A stretch of 64,000 bases of DNA from Vibrio fluminensis (GTDB taxonomy: Bacteria; Pseudomonadota; Gammaproteobacteria; Enterobacterales; Vibrionaceae), in contig NZ_JADILO010000011.1 in the NCBI RefSeq assembly GCF_015278125.1, positions 1 to 64,000 on the forward strand, in the 5' to 3' direction. Positions 29,594-40,388 of the stretch are shown here, piece by piece. The notes under the pieces are model-generated. The model saw only the letters and a list, made by a program, of their open reading frames with translations. It made no database searches and had not been told where the DNA came from. The first letter of the stretch is position 1; the number at the start of each line of letters is the position of its first letter. The position numbers and the translations under genes are program-made.

Positions 29594-29899
29594 TTACCAG
29601 CTAGCCTTACGAAGTCCAGGAATCTCGCCTTTCATGCAAGCTTCGCGAACTTTGATACGGCTTAGACCGAACTTACGTAGGTAACCGTGTGGACGACCAG
29701 TTTGGTTGCAACGGTTGCGCTGACGTGATGCACTTGAATCACGTGGAAGAGCTTGCAGTTTAAGAACTGCGTTCCAACGATCTTCTTCAGATGCGTTTAC
29801 ATCGCTAATGATAGCTTTAAGCGCTGCGCGCTTTTCAGCGAACTTAGCTACTAGCTTCGCACGTTTTACTTCACGTGCTTTCATTGAATTTTTAGCCAT
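29594..29899 (-). CDS. rpsN: 30S ribosomal protein S14
   Basis: 101-residue long form of S14 without the CXXC zinc ribbon (single Cys in [20 protein letters not shown] near 60-79). It is the standard gammaproteobacterial version. Located between rplE and rpsH, 17 bp after rplE. Confidence 0.98.
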   Translation of the reverse strand: MAKNSMKAREVKRAKLVAKFAEKRAALKAIISDVNASEEDRWNAVLKLQALPRDSSASRQRNRCNQTGRPHGYLRKFGLSRIKVREACMKGEIPGLRKASW

Positions 29900-29916
29900 A
29901 ACAGTAACCCTTCACC

Positions 29917-30456
29917 TTACTTACGGAATGGGAAGTTAAAGGCAGCCAGCAGAGCACGGCCTTCCTCATCGGAACCAGCAGACGTCGTGATAGTGATATC
30001 AAGACCGCGGACACGATCAACTTTATCAAAGTCGATTTCCGGGAAGATGATTTGCTCGCGAACGCCCATGCTGTAGTTACCGCGTCCATCAAAAGACTTA
30101 GCGCTAACACCACGGAAGTCACGTACACGTGGAAGAGCGATGTTAATCAAACGCTCAAGAAAATCCCACATACGTTCGCCACGCAAGGTTACTTTACAAC
30201 CGATTGGGTAGCCTTCACGGATTTTGAAACCTGCAACAGATTTACGAGCTTTAGTGATAAGTGGCTTTTGACCTGAGATCGTTGCCATATCAGCAGCTGC
30301 GTTTTCTAGCAGTTTCTTATCGTTGATTGCTTCACCCACACCCATGTTTAGGGTGATCTTCTCGATTCTAGGGACTTGCATGACGCTTGTGTAGCTGAAC
30401 TCTTTGGTCAGTTCAGCGACTACAGACGACTTGTAGTAATCATGCAGTTTCGCCAT
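29917..30456 (-). CDS. rplE: 50S ribosomal protein L5
   Basis: 179-residue 5S rRNA-binding protein. Shows [20 protein letters not shown] near 38-57 and [20 protein letters not shown] near 125-144. Its start region is where S8 feedback acts in E. coli. Confidence 0.98.
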   Translation of the reverse strand: MAKLHDYYKSSVVAELTKEFSYTSVMQVPRIEKITLNMGVGEAINDKKLLENAAADMATISGQKPLITKARKSVAGFKIREGYPIGCKVTLRGERMWDFLERLINIALPRVRDFRGVSAKSFDGRGNYSMGVREQIIFPEIDFDKVDRVRGLDITITTSAGSDEEGRALLAAFNFPFRK

Positions 30457-30480
30457 AGTAGAACTCCAAATTACTTTCTA

Positions 30481-30798
30481 TTAGTTAGAAACAGTTTCGC
30501 CGTTAGACTTGAAGAAACGAACTTTCTTACCGTCTTCGATACGGAAACCGATGCGGTCTGCTTTACCAGTAGCTGCGTTGAAGATTGCAACGTTAGATAC
30601 ATCAATAGCTGCTTCTTGCTCTACGATACCGCCTTGGATACCTAGTGCAGGAACAGGTTTTTGGTGTTTCTTAACTAGATTGATACCTTCTACGATAACT
30701 TTACCAGTTGCCAGAACCTTAGTTACTTTACCTTTCTTGCCTTGGTCTTTACCAGCAAGAACGATTACTTCGTCATTACGACGGATTTTAGCTGCCAT
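30481..30798 (-). CDS. rplX: 50S ribosomal protein L24
   Basis: 105-residue assembly-initiator protein with the KOW motif ([21 protein letters not shown] near 8-28). Lies 13 bp after rplN. Confidence 0.98.
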   Translation of the reverse strand: MAAKIRRNDEVIVLAGKDQGKKGKVTKVLATGKVIVEGINLVKKHQKPVPALGIQGGIVEQEAAIDVSNVAIFNAATGKADRIGFRIEDGKKVRFFKSNGETVSN

Positions 30799-30811
30799 CT
30801 CTTAGCGCTCC

Positions 30812-31183
30812 TTACAGAACTTCTGGAGCCAGTGAAACGATCTTCATGAACTTATCGCCACGAAGCTCACGTGTCACAGGGCCAAAGATACGTGTACCGA
30901 TTGGTTGCTCTGTATTGTCGTTCAACAATACGCAAGCATTACGGTCGAAGCGAATGACAGAACCGTCTGGACGACGAACGCCTTTACGGGTGCGCACAAC
31001 TACCGCCTTCAGAACGTCACCTTTTTTAACTTTACCGCGAGGAATTGCTTCCTTCACAGTAACTTTGATAACGTCACCGATATGTGCATAACGGCGGTGT
31101 GAGCCACCCAGGACCTTAATACACATTACCTTGCGCGCGCCTGAGTTATCAGCTGCGTCAAGTGTACTTTGCATTTGGATCAT
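30812..31183 (-). CDS. rplN: 50S ribosomal protein L14
   Basis: 123-residue protein at the subunit interface. The [19 protein letters not shown] segment and the [18 protein letters not shown]-terminal region are conserved. First gene of the spc operon, preceded by an extended -10 promoter at 31255. Confidence 0.98.
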   Translation of the reverse strand: MIQMQSTLDAADNSGARKVMCIKVLGGSHRRYAHIGDVIKVTVKEAIPRGKVKKGDVLKAVVVRTRKGVRRPDGSVIRFDRNACVLLNDNTEQPIGTRIFGPVTRELRGDKFMKIVSLAPEVL

Positions 31184-31212
31184 TGTTAGTGCTCCGCTAA
31201 ATATTAATAACT

Positions 31213-31260
31213 AGACCCATCACGGGTCGGGCTGCCTCTTTAAAAGGGACGCGAATTGTA
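31213..31260 (-). promoter_or_regulatory. spc operon promoter and leader hairpin
   Basis: Minus strand extended -10 TGGTACAAT (hexamer at 31255-31260) followed by a GC-rich start region, with no good -35 at 17 bp (a TTGACT exists but 22 bp away). Downstream, GACCC/GGGTC arms (31213-31227) form a small leader hairpin. Position between the S10 terminator and rplN matches the E. coli spc promoter. Confidence 0.55.
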
Positions 31261-31292
31261 CCACCCTTTTTTGTGATTGGGTAGTCAAAAAA

Positions 31293-31325
31293 TAAACGGC
31301 CCCAAAATAATTTTGGAGCCGTTTA
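31293..31325 (-). terminator. S10 operon terminator
   Basis: AAACGGCTCCAAAA and TTTTGGGGCCGTTT arms (minus strand, one mismatch) followed by ATTTTTTGAC. It lies between rpsQ and the spc promoter. A bulge and short T-run suggest partial read-through is possible. Confidence 0.75.
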
Positions 31326-31347
31326 GTTTCATAGAATTAGCTTAAGA

Positions 31348-31602
31348 TTAACCTTTAGCTTTTTCTAGAACTTTTACCAAAGTCCAAGACTTAGTCTTAG
31401 ACAGTGGACGGCACTCTGCGATTTCAACAGTGTCGCCTAGGCCACACTCGTTGTTCTCGTCATGTGCGTGTACTTTAGTCGTACGTTTAACGAACTTACC
31501 GTAAATCGGGTGTTTTACGAAACGTTCGATAGCAACTACGATAGACTTGTCCATCTTGTCGCTAACTACACGACCTTGTTGAGTACGTTTTACTTCGCTC
31601 AT
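31348..31602 (-). CDS. rpsQ: 30S ribosomal protein S17
   Basis: 84-residue primary 16S-binding protein with an OB fold; [22 protein letters not shown] and [18 protein letters not shown] are diagnostic. Its ATG overlaps the rpmC stop as TAATG. Last gene of the S10 operon. Confidence 0.98.
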   Translation of the reverse strand: MSEVKRTQQGRVVSDKMDKSIVVAIERFVKHPIYGKFVKRTTKVHAHDENNECGLGDTVEIAECRPLSKTKSWTLVKVLEKAKG

Positions 31603-31793
31603 TATGCGCCTGCCTTCTCAGTCAAAACAGTTTTCACACGTGCGATATCACGGCGTACAGCTTTCAGAGTATGAGTTTGCTGTAGTTGACCAGTTGCAGC
31701 TTGCATGCGCAAGTTGAACTGTTCACGTAGCAAATTCAATAGCTCAGCGTTAAGCTCTTCAACGCTCTTTTCGCGTAGATCTTGTGCTTTCAT
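31602..31793 (-). CDS. rpmC: 50S ribosomal protein L29
   Basis: 63-residue helical protein at the tunnel exit, [18 protein letters not shown]. The ATG at 31793 overlaps the rplP stop as TGATG, indicating coupling; an in-frame GTG three bases earlier is less likely. Confidence 0.97.
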   Translation of the reverse strand: MKAQDLREKSVEELNAELLNLLREQFNLRMQAATGQLQQTHTLKAVRRDIARVKTVLTEKAGA

Positions 31794-32203
31794 CACATCA
31801 CCTGCTTAGTTACAAATGTCGTCTTGAATGGCAGTTTACGAGCCGCTAGGCGGAACGCTTCACGTGCCAATTCTTCAGGTACACCACCCATTTCGTACAT
31901 AACCTTACCAGGTTGGATTTGGGCTACCCAGTACTCAACGTTACCTTTACCCTTACCTTGACGAACTTCAAGTGGTTTTTCTGTGATAGGTTTGTCTGGG
32001 AACACACGGATCCAGATTTTACCTTGACGCTTAACGTGACGTGTCATTGCACGACGTGCCGCTTCGATTTGACGAGCAGTTAGACGGCCACGGCCAACAG
32101 CTTTAAGACCGAATTCGCCGAAGCTTACATCAGTACCTTTAGCTAGACCACGGTTACGACCTGTCTGAACCTTACGGAACTTAGTACGTTTAGGTTGTAG
32201 CAT
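31793..32203 (-). CDS. rplP: 50S ribosomal protein L16
   Basis: 136-residue protein near the A site. [20 protein letters not shown] opening, and the [20 protein letters not shown] and [22 protein letters not shown] motifs are present. Eleven bases after rpsC. Confidence 0.98.
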
Positions 32204-32214
32204 CTGTCGACTCC

Positions 32215-32913
32215 TTACTTACGGCCTTTGCGCTGCTTCTTAGGCTTGTCAGCCTTAGGCTCTACAGCGTTAGCTGCTGGCATACCGCCTAGGATCTCAC
32301 CTTTGAAGATCCAAGTCTTAATGCCGATCACACCGTATTGAGTGTGAGCCGAAGAAGTTGCGTAATCAATGTCAGCACGTAGAGTGTGTAGAGGCACACG
32401 ACCTTCACGGTACCACTCAGAACGTGCAATTTCAGCGCCGCCTAGACGACCGCTTACTTCCACTTTGATGCCTTTAGCGCCTAGACGCATAGCGTTTTGT
32501 ACCGCGCGCTTCATAGCACGACGGAACATAACACGACGCTCTAGCTGAGACGCGATGCTATCACCAACAAGTTGAGCGTCTAGCTCAGGTTTACGTACTT
32601 CAGCGATATTAATTTGCGCTGGTACACCTGCGATTTTCGCTACAGCTGCACGTAGTTTCTCTACGTCTTCACCTTTCTTACCGATTACTACGCCTGGACG
32701 AGCAGTGTGAATAGTCACACGGATGCTCTTAGCAGGACGCTCGATAACGATACGTGATAGTGATGCTTTTGCTAGTTCCTTAGTTAGGAACTGACGTACC
32801 TTGAAGTCGCCGTCTAGGTTGTCAGCGAAATCTTTGGTATTAGCAAACCATGTAGCATTCCAAGGCTTAACGATGCCAAGACGAATACCATTTGGATGTA
32901 CTTTTTGACCCAT
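32215..32913 (-). CDS. rpsC: 30S ribosomal protein S3
   Basis: 232-residue protein at the mRNA entry site. KH type II domain with [14 protein letters not shown] (near 73-86), then the C-terminal domain with [19 protein letters not shown]. Basic lysine-rich tail ([10 protein letters not shown]). Confidence 0.98.
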   Translation of the reverse strand: MGQKVHPNGIRLGIVKPWNATWFANTKDFADNLDGDFKVRQFLTKELAKASLSRIVIERPAKSIRVTIHTARPGVVIGKKGEDVEKLRAAVAKIAGVPAQINIAEVRKPELDAQLVGDSIASQLERRVMFRRAMKRAVQNAMRLGAKGIKVEVSGRLGGAEIARSEWYREGRVPLHTLRADIDYATSSAHTQYGVIGIKTWIFKGEILGGMPAANAVEPKADKPKKQRKGRK

Positions 32914-32932
32914 TGCTTACTCTCCTAGTCTC

Positions 32933-33265
32933 TTAGCGATCTGCTACAACAACAGTGATGTGGCTTGAACGCTTCAAGATACGATCCGCACGACCTTTAG
33001 CACGAGGCATAATACGCTTCATGATCGGGCCTTCATCTACGAAGATTTTAGCGACATTTAGATCGTCGATATCTGCACCTTCGTTGTGCTCCGCATTCGC
33101 GATAGCTGATTCAAGAACTTTCTTGATTAGTTCAGCAGCTTTTTTGTTGCTGAAAGTCAAGATTTCTAGTGCTTGGTCAACGTTTTTACCACGAATTTGA
33201 TCTGCAACTAAGCGAGCTTTCTGAGGCGAAATGCGAGCAAAGTTATGTTTAGCAATAGCTTCCAT
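32933..33265 (-). CDS. rplV: 50S ribosomal protein L22
   Basis: 110-residue exit-tunnel protein. Two adjacent ATGs exist; the second (33265) has the better distance to GGAGTAA and gives the family start [20 protein letters not shown]. The beta-hairpin tip region ([17 protein letters not shown]) involved in macrolide and stalling interactions is intact. Confidence 0.97.
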   Translation of the reverse strand: MEAIAKHNFARISPQKARLVADQIRGKNVDQALEILTFSNKKAAELIKKVLESAIANAEHNEGADIDDLNVAKIFVDEGPIMKRIMPRAKGRADRILKRSSHITVVVADR

Positions 33266-33275
33266 CATTTACTCC

Positions 33276-33566
<291 letters not shown>

Positions 33567-33574
33567 TTAATAGA

Positions 33575-34399
33575 TTACTTGTTACGACGACGTACGATGT
33601 ACTTGTCAGTGCGTTTGTTCTTACGAGTCTTAAAGCCTTTAGTTGGCATACCCCATGGTGATACTGGGTGACGACCGCCTGATGTACGACCTTCACCACC
33701 ACCGTGTGGGTGATCAACCGGGTTCATTACCACACCGCGAACGGTTGGACGAACACCACGCCAGCGCTTAGCACCAGCTTTGCCTAATTCACGTAGCATG
33801 TGCTCAGAGTTGCCTACTTCACCGATTGTTGCACGGCCTTCAGACAATACTTTGCGCATTTCGCCAGAGCGTAGACGGATAGTTACATATGAACCGTCGC
33901 GAGCAACGATTTGAGCATATGCACCAGCCGAACGAGCTAGCTGACCACCTTTACCAGGTTTAAGTTCAACGTTGTGTACAGTTGAACCTACTGGGATGTT
34001 ACGCATTGGAAGCGTGTTACCAGCTTTGATTGGTGCATCAACACCAGACTGGATAGCATCACCAGCTTTTAGACCTTTAGGTGCTAGGATGTAACGACGC
34101 TCACCGTCCTTGTAAAGAACTAGAGCGATGTTAGCGCTACGGTTTGGATCGTATTCTAGACGCTCAACTTTCGCTGGGATACCGTCTTTAGTACGTTTAA
34201 AGTCAATCAGACGGTAGTGCTGCTTGTGACCACCACCGATGTGACGTACTGTAATACGACCGTTGTTGTTACGACCGCCATTCTTAGAGTTTTTCTCTAG
34301 AAGTGGTGCGTAAGGCTTACCCTTGTGTAGGTCAGCGTTAACAACTTTAACAACGTGACGACGACCAGGGGAAGTCGGCTTACATTTAACAATAGCCAT
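33575..34399 (-). CDS. rplB: 50S ribosomal protein L2
   Basis: 274-residue protein essential for peptidyl transferase centre assembly. The universally conserved [20 protein letters not shown] segment (about 229-248) is present, and the basic tail ends IVRRRNK. Confidence 0.98.
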   Translation of the reverse strand: MAIVKCKPTSPGRRHVVKVVNADLHKGKPYAPLLEKNSKNGGRNNNGRITVRHIGGGHKQHYRLIDFKRTKDGIPAKVERLEYDPNRSANIALVLYKDGERRYILAPKGLKAGDAIQSGVDAPIKAGNTLPMRNIPVGSTVHNVELKPGKGGQLARSAGAYAQIVARDGSYVTIRLRSGEMRKVLSEGRATIGEVGNSEHMLRELGKAGAKRWRGVRPTVRGVVMNPVDHPHGGGEGRTSGGRHPVSPWGMPTKGFKTRKNKRTDKYIVRRRNK

Positions 34400-34415
34400 T
34401 TCTCAACTACTCCTG

Positions 34416-34718
34416 TTATTCCGCGCCGCCAACAAAGTCAAGATCTTGACCTTCGTTCAAAGTAACGTACGCTTTCTTAACGTCGCTGCGGCGACCTTGG
34501 CGTAGACCTTGACGTTTGGTCTTACCCTTAGTGATAAGAGTATTTACAGACTTAACTTCAACTTCAAATAGCTTTTCTACAGCTGCTTTGATCTCTTTCT
34601 TAGTTGCATCTTTAGCTACTTTGAAAACGATTGTGTTCGCCTTCTCTGCAGCCATAGTTGCTTTTTCAGAGATGTGCGGAGCACGTAGAACTTTTAGGAT
34701 ACGTTCTTCAGTGATCAT
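34416..34718 (-). CDS. rplW: 50S ribosomal protein L23
   Basis: 100-residue tunnel-exit protein that docks trigger factor and [26 protein letters not shown] opening and the [19 protein letters not shown] segment. Its ATG overlaps the rplD stop by 4 bp. Confidence 0.98.
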   Translation of the reverse strand: MITEERILKVLRAPHISEKATMAAEKANTIVFKVAKDATKKEIKAAVEKLFEVEVKSVNTLITKGKTKRQGLRQGRRSDVKKAYVTLNEGQDLDFVGGAE

Positions 34719-35317
34719 GCTAGCATCTCCTCAACTTGCTTAACTGCATCAGCAGTCATTAGAACCTTGTTGAATGCAATTAGAGAAACTGGGTCAATAC
34801 CAGCTGCATCACGTGCATCAACTTTGTATAGGTTACGAGCTGCTAAGAATAGATTTTCATCTACTTCGCCAGTTACGATTAGTACATCGTTAAGCTCAAG
34901 TTCTTTAAGCTTAGCAACTAGCTCTTTAGTTTTTGGCGCTTCTACAGAGAAGTTATCAACAACGATTAGACGCTCTTGACGAACTAGCTCAGAAAGAATG
35001 CTCTTCATAGCACCGCGGTACATTTTCTTGTTAACTTTTTGGCTGTGATCTTGTGGTTTCGCAGCAAAAGTAACACCACCTGTACGCCAGATTGGGCTAC
35101 GGATTGTACCAGCACGTGCACGGCCAGTACCTTTTTGACGCCATGGCTTAGCGCCACCGCCAGAAACTTCTGAACGTGTTTTTTGAGCGCGTGTACCTTG
35201 ACGAGCACCTGCTGCAAACGCAACAACTACTTGGTGTACAAGAGCTTCGTTAAACTCACGTCCGAAAGTAGTTTCAGAAACAGTCAGTGCATCAGCACCT
35301 TTAACCATAAGTTCCAT
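34715..35317 (-). CDS. rplD: 50S ribosomal protein L4
   Basis: 200-residue tunnel protein, which in E. coli also represses the S10 operon by attenuation and translational control through the leader. [18 protein letters not shown] (about 72-89) is the tunnel loop region. The S10 leader hairpins that could be its target lie at 36340-36460. Confidence 0.98.
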   Translation of the reverse strand: MELMVKGADALTVSETTFGREFNEALVHQVVVAFAAGARQGTRAQKTRSEVSGGGAKPWRQKGTGRARAGTIRSPIWRTGGVTFAAKPQDHSQKVNKKMYRGAMKSILSELVRQERLIVVDNFSVEAPKTKELVAKLKELELNDVLIVTGEVDENLFLAARNLYKVDARDAAGIDPVSLIAFNKVLMTADAVKQVEEMLA

Positions 35318-35334
35318 TACTTACTCCTGAGACG

Positions 35335-35964
35335 TTATGCTTTAATAGCTGGTTTAACGATCACGTTGCCGCCAGTTGCGCCTGGGACTGCACCTTTAAT
35401 AAGAAGCAGATTGCGCTCAGCGTCAACACGTACGATCTCTAGGTTTTGAGTCGTTACACGCTCAGCACCCATGTGACCTGCCATTTTCTTGCCTTTAAAC
35501 ACGCGACCTGGAGTTTGACATTGGCCAATTGAACCCGGTGCACGGTGAGACAATGAGTTACCGTGAGTCATATCTTGAGTACGGAAGTTCCAACGCTTAA
35601 CAGCGCCTTGGAAACCCTTACCTTTAGATGTACCAGTAACGTCTACTTTTTTAGTTTCGTTGAATAGTTCAACTGTTAGCTCAGCGCCAACTTCGAACGA
35701 TTCACCGTTTTCCAAACGGAATTCCCAAAGACCGCGACCAGCTTCTACACCTGCTTTAGCAAAGTGACCAGCTTCTGGTTTAGTAACGCGGTTAGCTTTC
35801 TTAGTTCCAGCAGTAACTTGGATTGCTGCGTAGCCGTCAGTCTCAAGAGATTTAACTTGAGTTACACGGTTCGCTTCAACCTCAACAACAGTTACAGGGA
35901 TAGAAACGCCTTCTTCAGTAAATACGCGGGTCATACCCACTTTACGACCGATTAGACCAATCAT
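35335..35964 (-). CDS. rplC: 50S ribosomal protein L3
   Basis: 209-residue assembly-initiator protein. [20 protein letters not shown] opening; the long loop with the [20 protein letters not shown] motif (about 138-157) reaches the peptidyl transferase centre and contains the Gln that PrmB methylates in E. coli. Confidence 0.98.
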   Translation of the reverse strand: MIGLIGRKVGMTRVFTEEGVSIPVTVVEVEANRVTQVKSLETDGYAAIQVTAGTKKANRVTKPEAGHFAKAGVEAGRGLWEFRLENGESFEVGAELTVELFNETKKVDVTGTSKGKGFQGAVKRWNFRTQDMTHGNSLSHRAPGSIGQCQTPGRVFKGKKMAGHMGAERVTTQNLEIVRVDAERNLLLIKGAVPGATGGNVIVKPAIKA

Positions 35965-35978
35965 TATTCTAATCTCCC

Positions 35979-36578
<600 letters not shown>

Positions 36579-36584
36579 CGCTGC

Positions 36585-36612
36585 ATTATACAGATCACAA
36601 TTTTATGTGCAA
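36585..36612 (-). promoter_or_regulatory. S10 operon promoter
   Basis: Minus strand -35 TTGCAC (36607-36612), 16 bp spacer and extended -10 TGTATAAT (hexamer 36585-36590), then a GC-rich discriminator (GCAGCGC) typical of stringently controlled promoters. Confidence 0.75.
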
Positions 36613-36639
36613 GAGTTGGTTGGAAAATAATCTTGAAAA

Positions 36640-36895
36640 AGCGGACGCCGTGCCTGGCGTGGCTTTAAAACGTGGGAACGTGAAGCTTTTCGCTTCATTA
36701 CGGAATGGGGAGCGCGAAGCTTATGCTCCGCTACGGAACGCTGCGCTCGCAAACACACGCCCCCAAACACAACATCGAATAAAAAAGGATGTGAAGCTAC
36801 ATATGCAGCGTTCACACCCCTTCTCGGTAGCTAATCTCCATCTAGATTAGCGTTCCGTCATCCGTAAGCAGCGCTCTTTAAGCGTTGCGCTCACT
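36640..36895. repeat. Small hairpins related to the 40-bp tandem repeat family
   Basis: Between the S10 promoter and rlmB. Blocks such as CTACGGAACGCTGCGCTCG (near 36740), GGAGC...GCTCC and GAAGC...GCTTC hairpins (36688-36735), and AGCGTTCCGTCATCCGTAAG (36851-36870) share the ACGGA/GGAACGCT core with the tandem array at 59941-60220. No convincing gene; frames here are broken or low quality. Confidence 0.6.
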
Positions 36896-36896
36896 T

Positions 36897-37634
36897 TTAC
36901 AAACTACGCTGACGTACTGCTTCAAACAAACAGATGCCCGATGCTACTGATACGTTTAAGCTTGAAACCGTACCTGCCATTGGAATCTTGATTAGGTCAT
37001 CACAGGTTTCTCGCGTTAAGCGACGCATGCCGTCACCTTCTGCACCCATTACGATTGCCAGTTTACCGGTCAGTTTTGCTTGGTAAATGTCGTGCGTCGC
37101 TTCACCTGCCGTACCAACAAACCAAACGCCCTGTTCTTGCAGTGCTCGCATCGTACGCGCAAGGTTAGTTACGCGGATTAGCGGTACAATCTCAGCAGCG
37201 CCACAAGCTACTTTACTTACTGTTGCCGTTAACGGCGCTGAACGGTCCTTAGGCACGATAACCGCAGCCACACCCGCAGCGTCCGCATTACGTAAACATG
37301 CACCCAAGTTATGTGGGTCAGTTACACCATCAAGCACTAATAGTAGTGGTGATTCATGCTGAGCAAGAATGTCATCTAAGTCATTCTCGTTCAGCTGCTT
37401 AGCAGGTTTAACTCGTGCAATGATACCTTGGTGGTTAGCACCTTGCGCTTTATCATCCAACGTTTTACGTACTGCCTGTTGAATCGATACGCCACAACGT
37501 TGCAGTTCATTTAAGATTGGCAGTAGACGGTCGTCTTGACGACCTTTTAGTACGAACGCTTCAATAAAACGCTCAGGTTCACGCTCTAGTACTGCTTTAA
37601 CTGCGTGGATACCGTAAAGAAATTCATTACTCAT
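36897..37634 (-). CDS. rlmB: 23S rRNA (guanosine-2251-2'-O)-methyltransferase
   Basis: SPOUT-class enzyme methylating Gm2251 in the P loop of 23S rRNA with SAM. The 245-residue protein has an N-terminal L30e-like substrate domain ([17 protein letters not shown]) and the knotted catalytic domain with [21 protein letters not shown] (near 99-119), [17 protein letters not shown] and [18 protein letters not shown] (near 216-233). Twelve bases downstream of rnr, the same gene pair as in E. coli. Confidence 0.96.
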   Translation of the reverse strand: MSNEFLYGIHAVKAVLEREPERFIEAFVLKGRQDDRLLPILNELQRCGVSIQQAVRKTLDDKAQGANHQGIIARVKPAKQLNENDLDDILAQHESPLLLVLDGVTDPHNLGACLRNADAAGVAAVIVPKDRSAPLTATVSKVACGAAEIVPLIRVTNLARTMRALQEQGVWFVGTAGEATHDIYQAKLTGKLAIVMGAEGDGMRRLTRETCDDLIKIPMAGTVSSLNVSVASGICLFEAVRQRSL

Positions 37635-37646
37635 TGTCTAAACCTG

Positions 37647-40130
37647 TTATTCGCTCTTTGCTCGCGTAGTTTTCTTTGGCTTACTGTGCGGCTTTTTCTT
37701 ACGCGCCTTTTTTACTTTCGGCTTTTTCGTCTCGCCACTTGTTTCATTGCGACCTTTACGCTCCTTGCGCTCTTTTGGTTCAGGACGCTTCGTCGGCTCG
37801 ATATCTGGTGTCGCTTTACGTTCAGAGCGGCCACCTGTTGCAGCACGTTTTTTCGCTTTCGCTTTCTGCTGTGCTTCTGCCGCACGCTTCTTCGCCGTCT
37901 TTCCTTTGCCGCGTAGCTTACGACTTGTTTCGACTAATTCAAAGTCAATTTGCTTATCGTTCAAGTTGACCGATAGCACTTTCACTTTTACTGCATCACC
38001 AAGACGGTAGATCGCGCCAAAGCTTTCGCCGATAAGTCTTTGACCGATTGGGTCAAATTGGTAGTAGTCGTTTGCTAACGATGAAATATGAACCAAGCCA
38101 TCAATGTGCAGTTCAGTCAAGCGAACAAAGAAACCGAAGCTAGTTACATTAGCAATCACACCGTCTAGCTCTTCACCCACGTGGTCTTGCATGTACTCAC
38201 ACTTGAGCCAATCAGCGACTTCACGAGTTGCATCATCTGCGCGACGTTCAGTCATCGAACATTGCTCGCCGTAGAAATCCATATCGTCAAATGAGTAATG
38301 GAAGCCACCGGTTGGTGTCCAACGATCTTGGTTACGACCTTCTTCTTTGGCAATCAGGTATTTAATTGCACGATGCAACAGCAAATCAGGATAACGACGA
38401 ATTGGTGACGTAAAGTGTGCGTAGCGTTTTAGTGCCAAACCAAAGTGACCGCAGTTATCTGCACTATACACAGCCTGCTTCATTGAGCGAAGCAGCATGG
38501 TTTGGATCAACTCTTTATCTTGGCGCTCAGCAATTTGCTTCACTAGTTCTGCGTAGTCAGTTGGCGATGGTTCGAGGCCACCACCTAGGTTTAGACCTAG
38601 CTCACCGAGGAAGTCACGGAAGCCTTGTAAACGTAACTCACCTGGAGTTTCGTGAATACGGAACAATGCCGGCTCTTTGGCTTTCTCCACATAAGAAGCA
38701 GAGGCAATGTTAGCCAAAATCATACACTCTTCGATGATCTTATGCGCATCATTGCGAATCACTGGCTCAATGCGGTCAATCTTACGATCAGCATTGAAAA
38801 TGAACTTGGCTTCAACCGTTTCAAATTCAATCGCACCACGCATATCACGTGCATCTTTCAGTACCTTGTACATCTTATGCAATTCTTCAAGATGCGGTAC
38901 GAGTGGTTGATAACGCTCACGCAACTCTTCGTTGCCATCGAGTACTTCACCCACTTTGGTGTAAGTCAAACGCGCGTGAGAGTTCATTACCGCTTCATAA
39001 TGCTTGTAGCTTGAAAGCTTACCGCTGGCGGAGATAGTCATCTCACATACCATGCATAAGCGATCAACTTGCGGGTTAAGCGAACATAAACCGTTGGATA
39101 GTACTTCAGGCAGCATCGGTACAACTTGCGATGGGAAGTAAACCGAGTTACCACGGTTGATCGCTTCTTTATCTAGCGCCGTTTCTGGGCGTACATAATA
39201 ACTAACATCAGCAATCGCTACCCATAAGCGCCAACCGCCGCCTTTTTTCGCTTCACAGTAAACCGCATCATCAAAGTCACGTGCGTCTTCACCATCAATC
39301 GTTACTAATGGTAGTTGACGCAGATCGACACGGCCGACTTTGGCTTCTTCCGGCACTTCTTCACCGAGGTTAGCGATTTGCTTATCAACCGCTTCTGGCC
39401 ACTCATGAGGAATTTGGTGTGTGCGAATGGCAATTTGTGTCTCCATACCTGGCGCCATATTCTCGCCCAATACTTCAACGACTTTACCCATCATGCCACG
39501 CGAGCGTGAACCACGATCAGTGATCTCGATAACCACTACGTTACCCATACGGGCACCGGCTTTTTGGTCGTTCGGGATTAAAATATCTTGGCTGATACGT
39601 GAATCATCAGGTACCACGTATGAATAACCGTACTCTAAGAAAAAACGCCCCACGATTTGCGTGTTACGCTCTTCCAATACGCGAACTAAGCGCCCTTCCT
39701 TGCGGCCGCGTTTTGAGTTTTGTGTTGGTTGCACCAACACGAAGTCACCATGAATAATGTTCTTCATTTGATGATGCGGCAGCACGATATCATCGTCTTT
39801 TTTTACGCTACCTTCAGGTCTTACCCAGCCGTGACCGTCTTTGTGACCAATCACGTAGCCTTTCACCATCTCAAGTTTTTCAGGTAGCGCATAGCATTGA
39901 CGACGCGTGAAGACTAACTGTCCATCACGTTCCATCGCACGCAGTCGGCGACGTAAGCCTTCATATTGCTCTTCGCCTTCAAGTTGTAGAGCTTCGAACA
40001 AATCATTGCGGTTAAGTGGGACGCCAGCCTGCTGTAGAAATTCAAGAATGAACTCACGGCTTGGAATCGGATTTTCATAATTTTCTGATTCACGATCTGC
40101 GAAAGGATCGTTTTGGATTTGGTCTGACAT
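37647..40130 (-). CDS. rnr: Ribonuclease R, 3'-5' exoribonuclease
   Basis: Processive RNase that degrades structured RNA and takes part in rRNA and tmRNA-related decay. 827 residues: N-terminal helix-turn-helix and cold-shock domains (about 20-240), the RNB catalytic domain with [15 protein letters not shown] (near 277-291), an S1 domain (near 640-725), and a very basic Lys/Arg-rich tail (about 740-827) as in E. coli. The ATG at 40130 gives the [10 protein letters not shown] start; the frame extends to 40142. nsrR, which precedes rnr in E. coli, is absent here. Confidence 0.96.
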   Translation of the reverse strand: MSDQIQNDPFADRESENYENPIPSREFILEFLQQAGVPLNRNDLFEALQLEGEEQYEGLRRRLRAMERDGQLVFTRRQCYALPEKLEMVKGYVIGHKDGHGWVRPEGSVKKDDDIVLPHHQMKNIIHGDFVLVQPTQNSKRGRKEGRLVRVLEERNTQIVGRFFLEYGYSYVVPDDSRISQDILIPNDQKAGARMGNVVVIEITDRGSRSRGMMGKVVEVLGENMAPGMETQIAIRTHQIPHEWPEAVDKQIANLGEEVPEEAKVGRVDLRQLPLVTIDGEDARDFDDAVYCEAKKGGGWRLWVAIADVSYYVRPETALDKEAINRGNSVYFPSQVVPMLPEVLSNGLCSLNPQVDRLCMVCEMTISASGKLSSYKHYEAVMNSHARLTYTKVGEVLDGNEELRERYQPLVPHLEELHKMYKVLKDARDMRGAIEFETVEAKFIFNADRKIDRIEPVIRNDAHKIIEECMILANIASASYVEKAKEPALFRIHETPGELRLQGFRDFLGELGLNLGGGLEPSPTDYAELVKQIAERQDKELIQTMLLRSMKQAVYSADNCGHFGLALKRYAHFTSPIRRYPDLLLHRAIKYLIAKEEGRNQDRWTPTGGFHYSFDDMDFYGEQCSMTERRADDATREVADWLKCEYMQDHVGEELDGVIANVTSFGFFVRLTELHIDGLVHISSLANDYYQFDPIGQRLIGESFGAIYRLGDAVKVKVLSVNLNDKQIDFELVETSRKLRGKGKTAKKRAAEAQQKAKAKKRAATGGRSERKATPDIEPTKRPEPKERKERKGRNETSGETKKPKVKKARKKKPHSKPKKTTRAKSE

Positions 40131-40305
40131 AAGCAAGCCCAATTAGCAAGGAAGGTATGTGGCTATTATATCCGAGTAACGCCACAAGCTACAGCTAAGC
40201 TGTTACAAAAAGGAAAAATAGCCATGAAATTTTGATAACTTAGCAAACCAATGTACATGCGATGACCACTACCGATCAAGATCACACTTCGCTGCAATTT
40301 ACAAA

Positions 40306-40317
40306 GCAAACGTTTGC
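40306..40317 (+). promoter_or_regulatory. PurR-like operator
   Basis: GCAAACGTTTGC is a perfect 12 bp palindrome matching the core of the PurR box (ACGCAAACGTTTGCGT). It lies in the spacer of a likely promoter (-35 TTACAA at 40299-40304, -10 TAAAAC at 40321-40326) upstream of the amidohydrolase gene. Other LacI-family repressors have similar sites, so PurR is an inference. Confidence 0.65.
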
Positions 40318-40388
40318 AAATAAAACGGCTTATTGCCATATTCAGCGCCAATTTCCTATCCCCTCCCTTTATAGGTTTAGTGATAACT

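Noticed and set aside
36605..36850. Open frames on both strands between the S10 promoter and rlmB
   Set aside because: They cross hairpin repeats and show no coding character.
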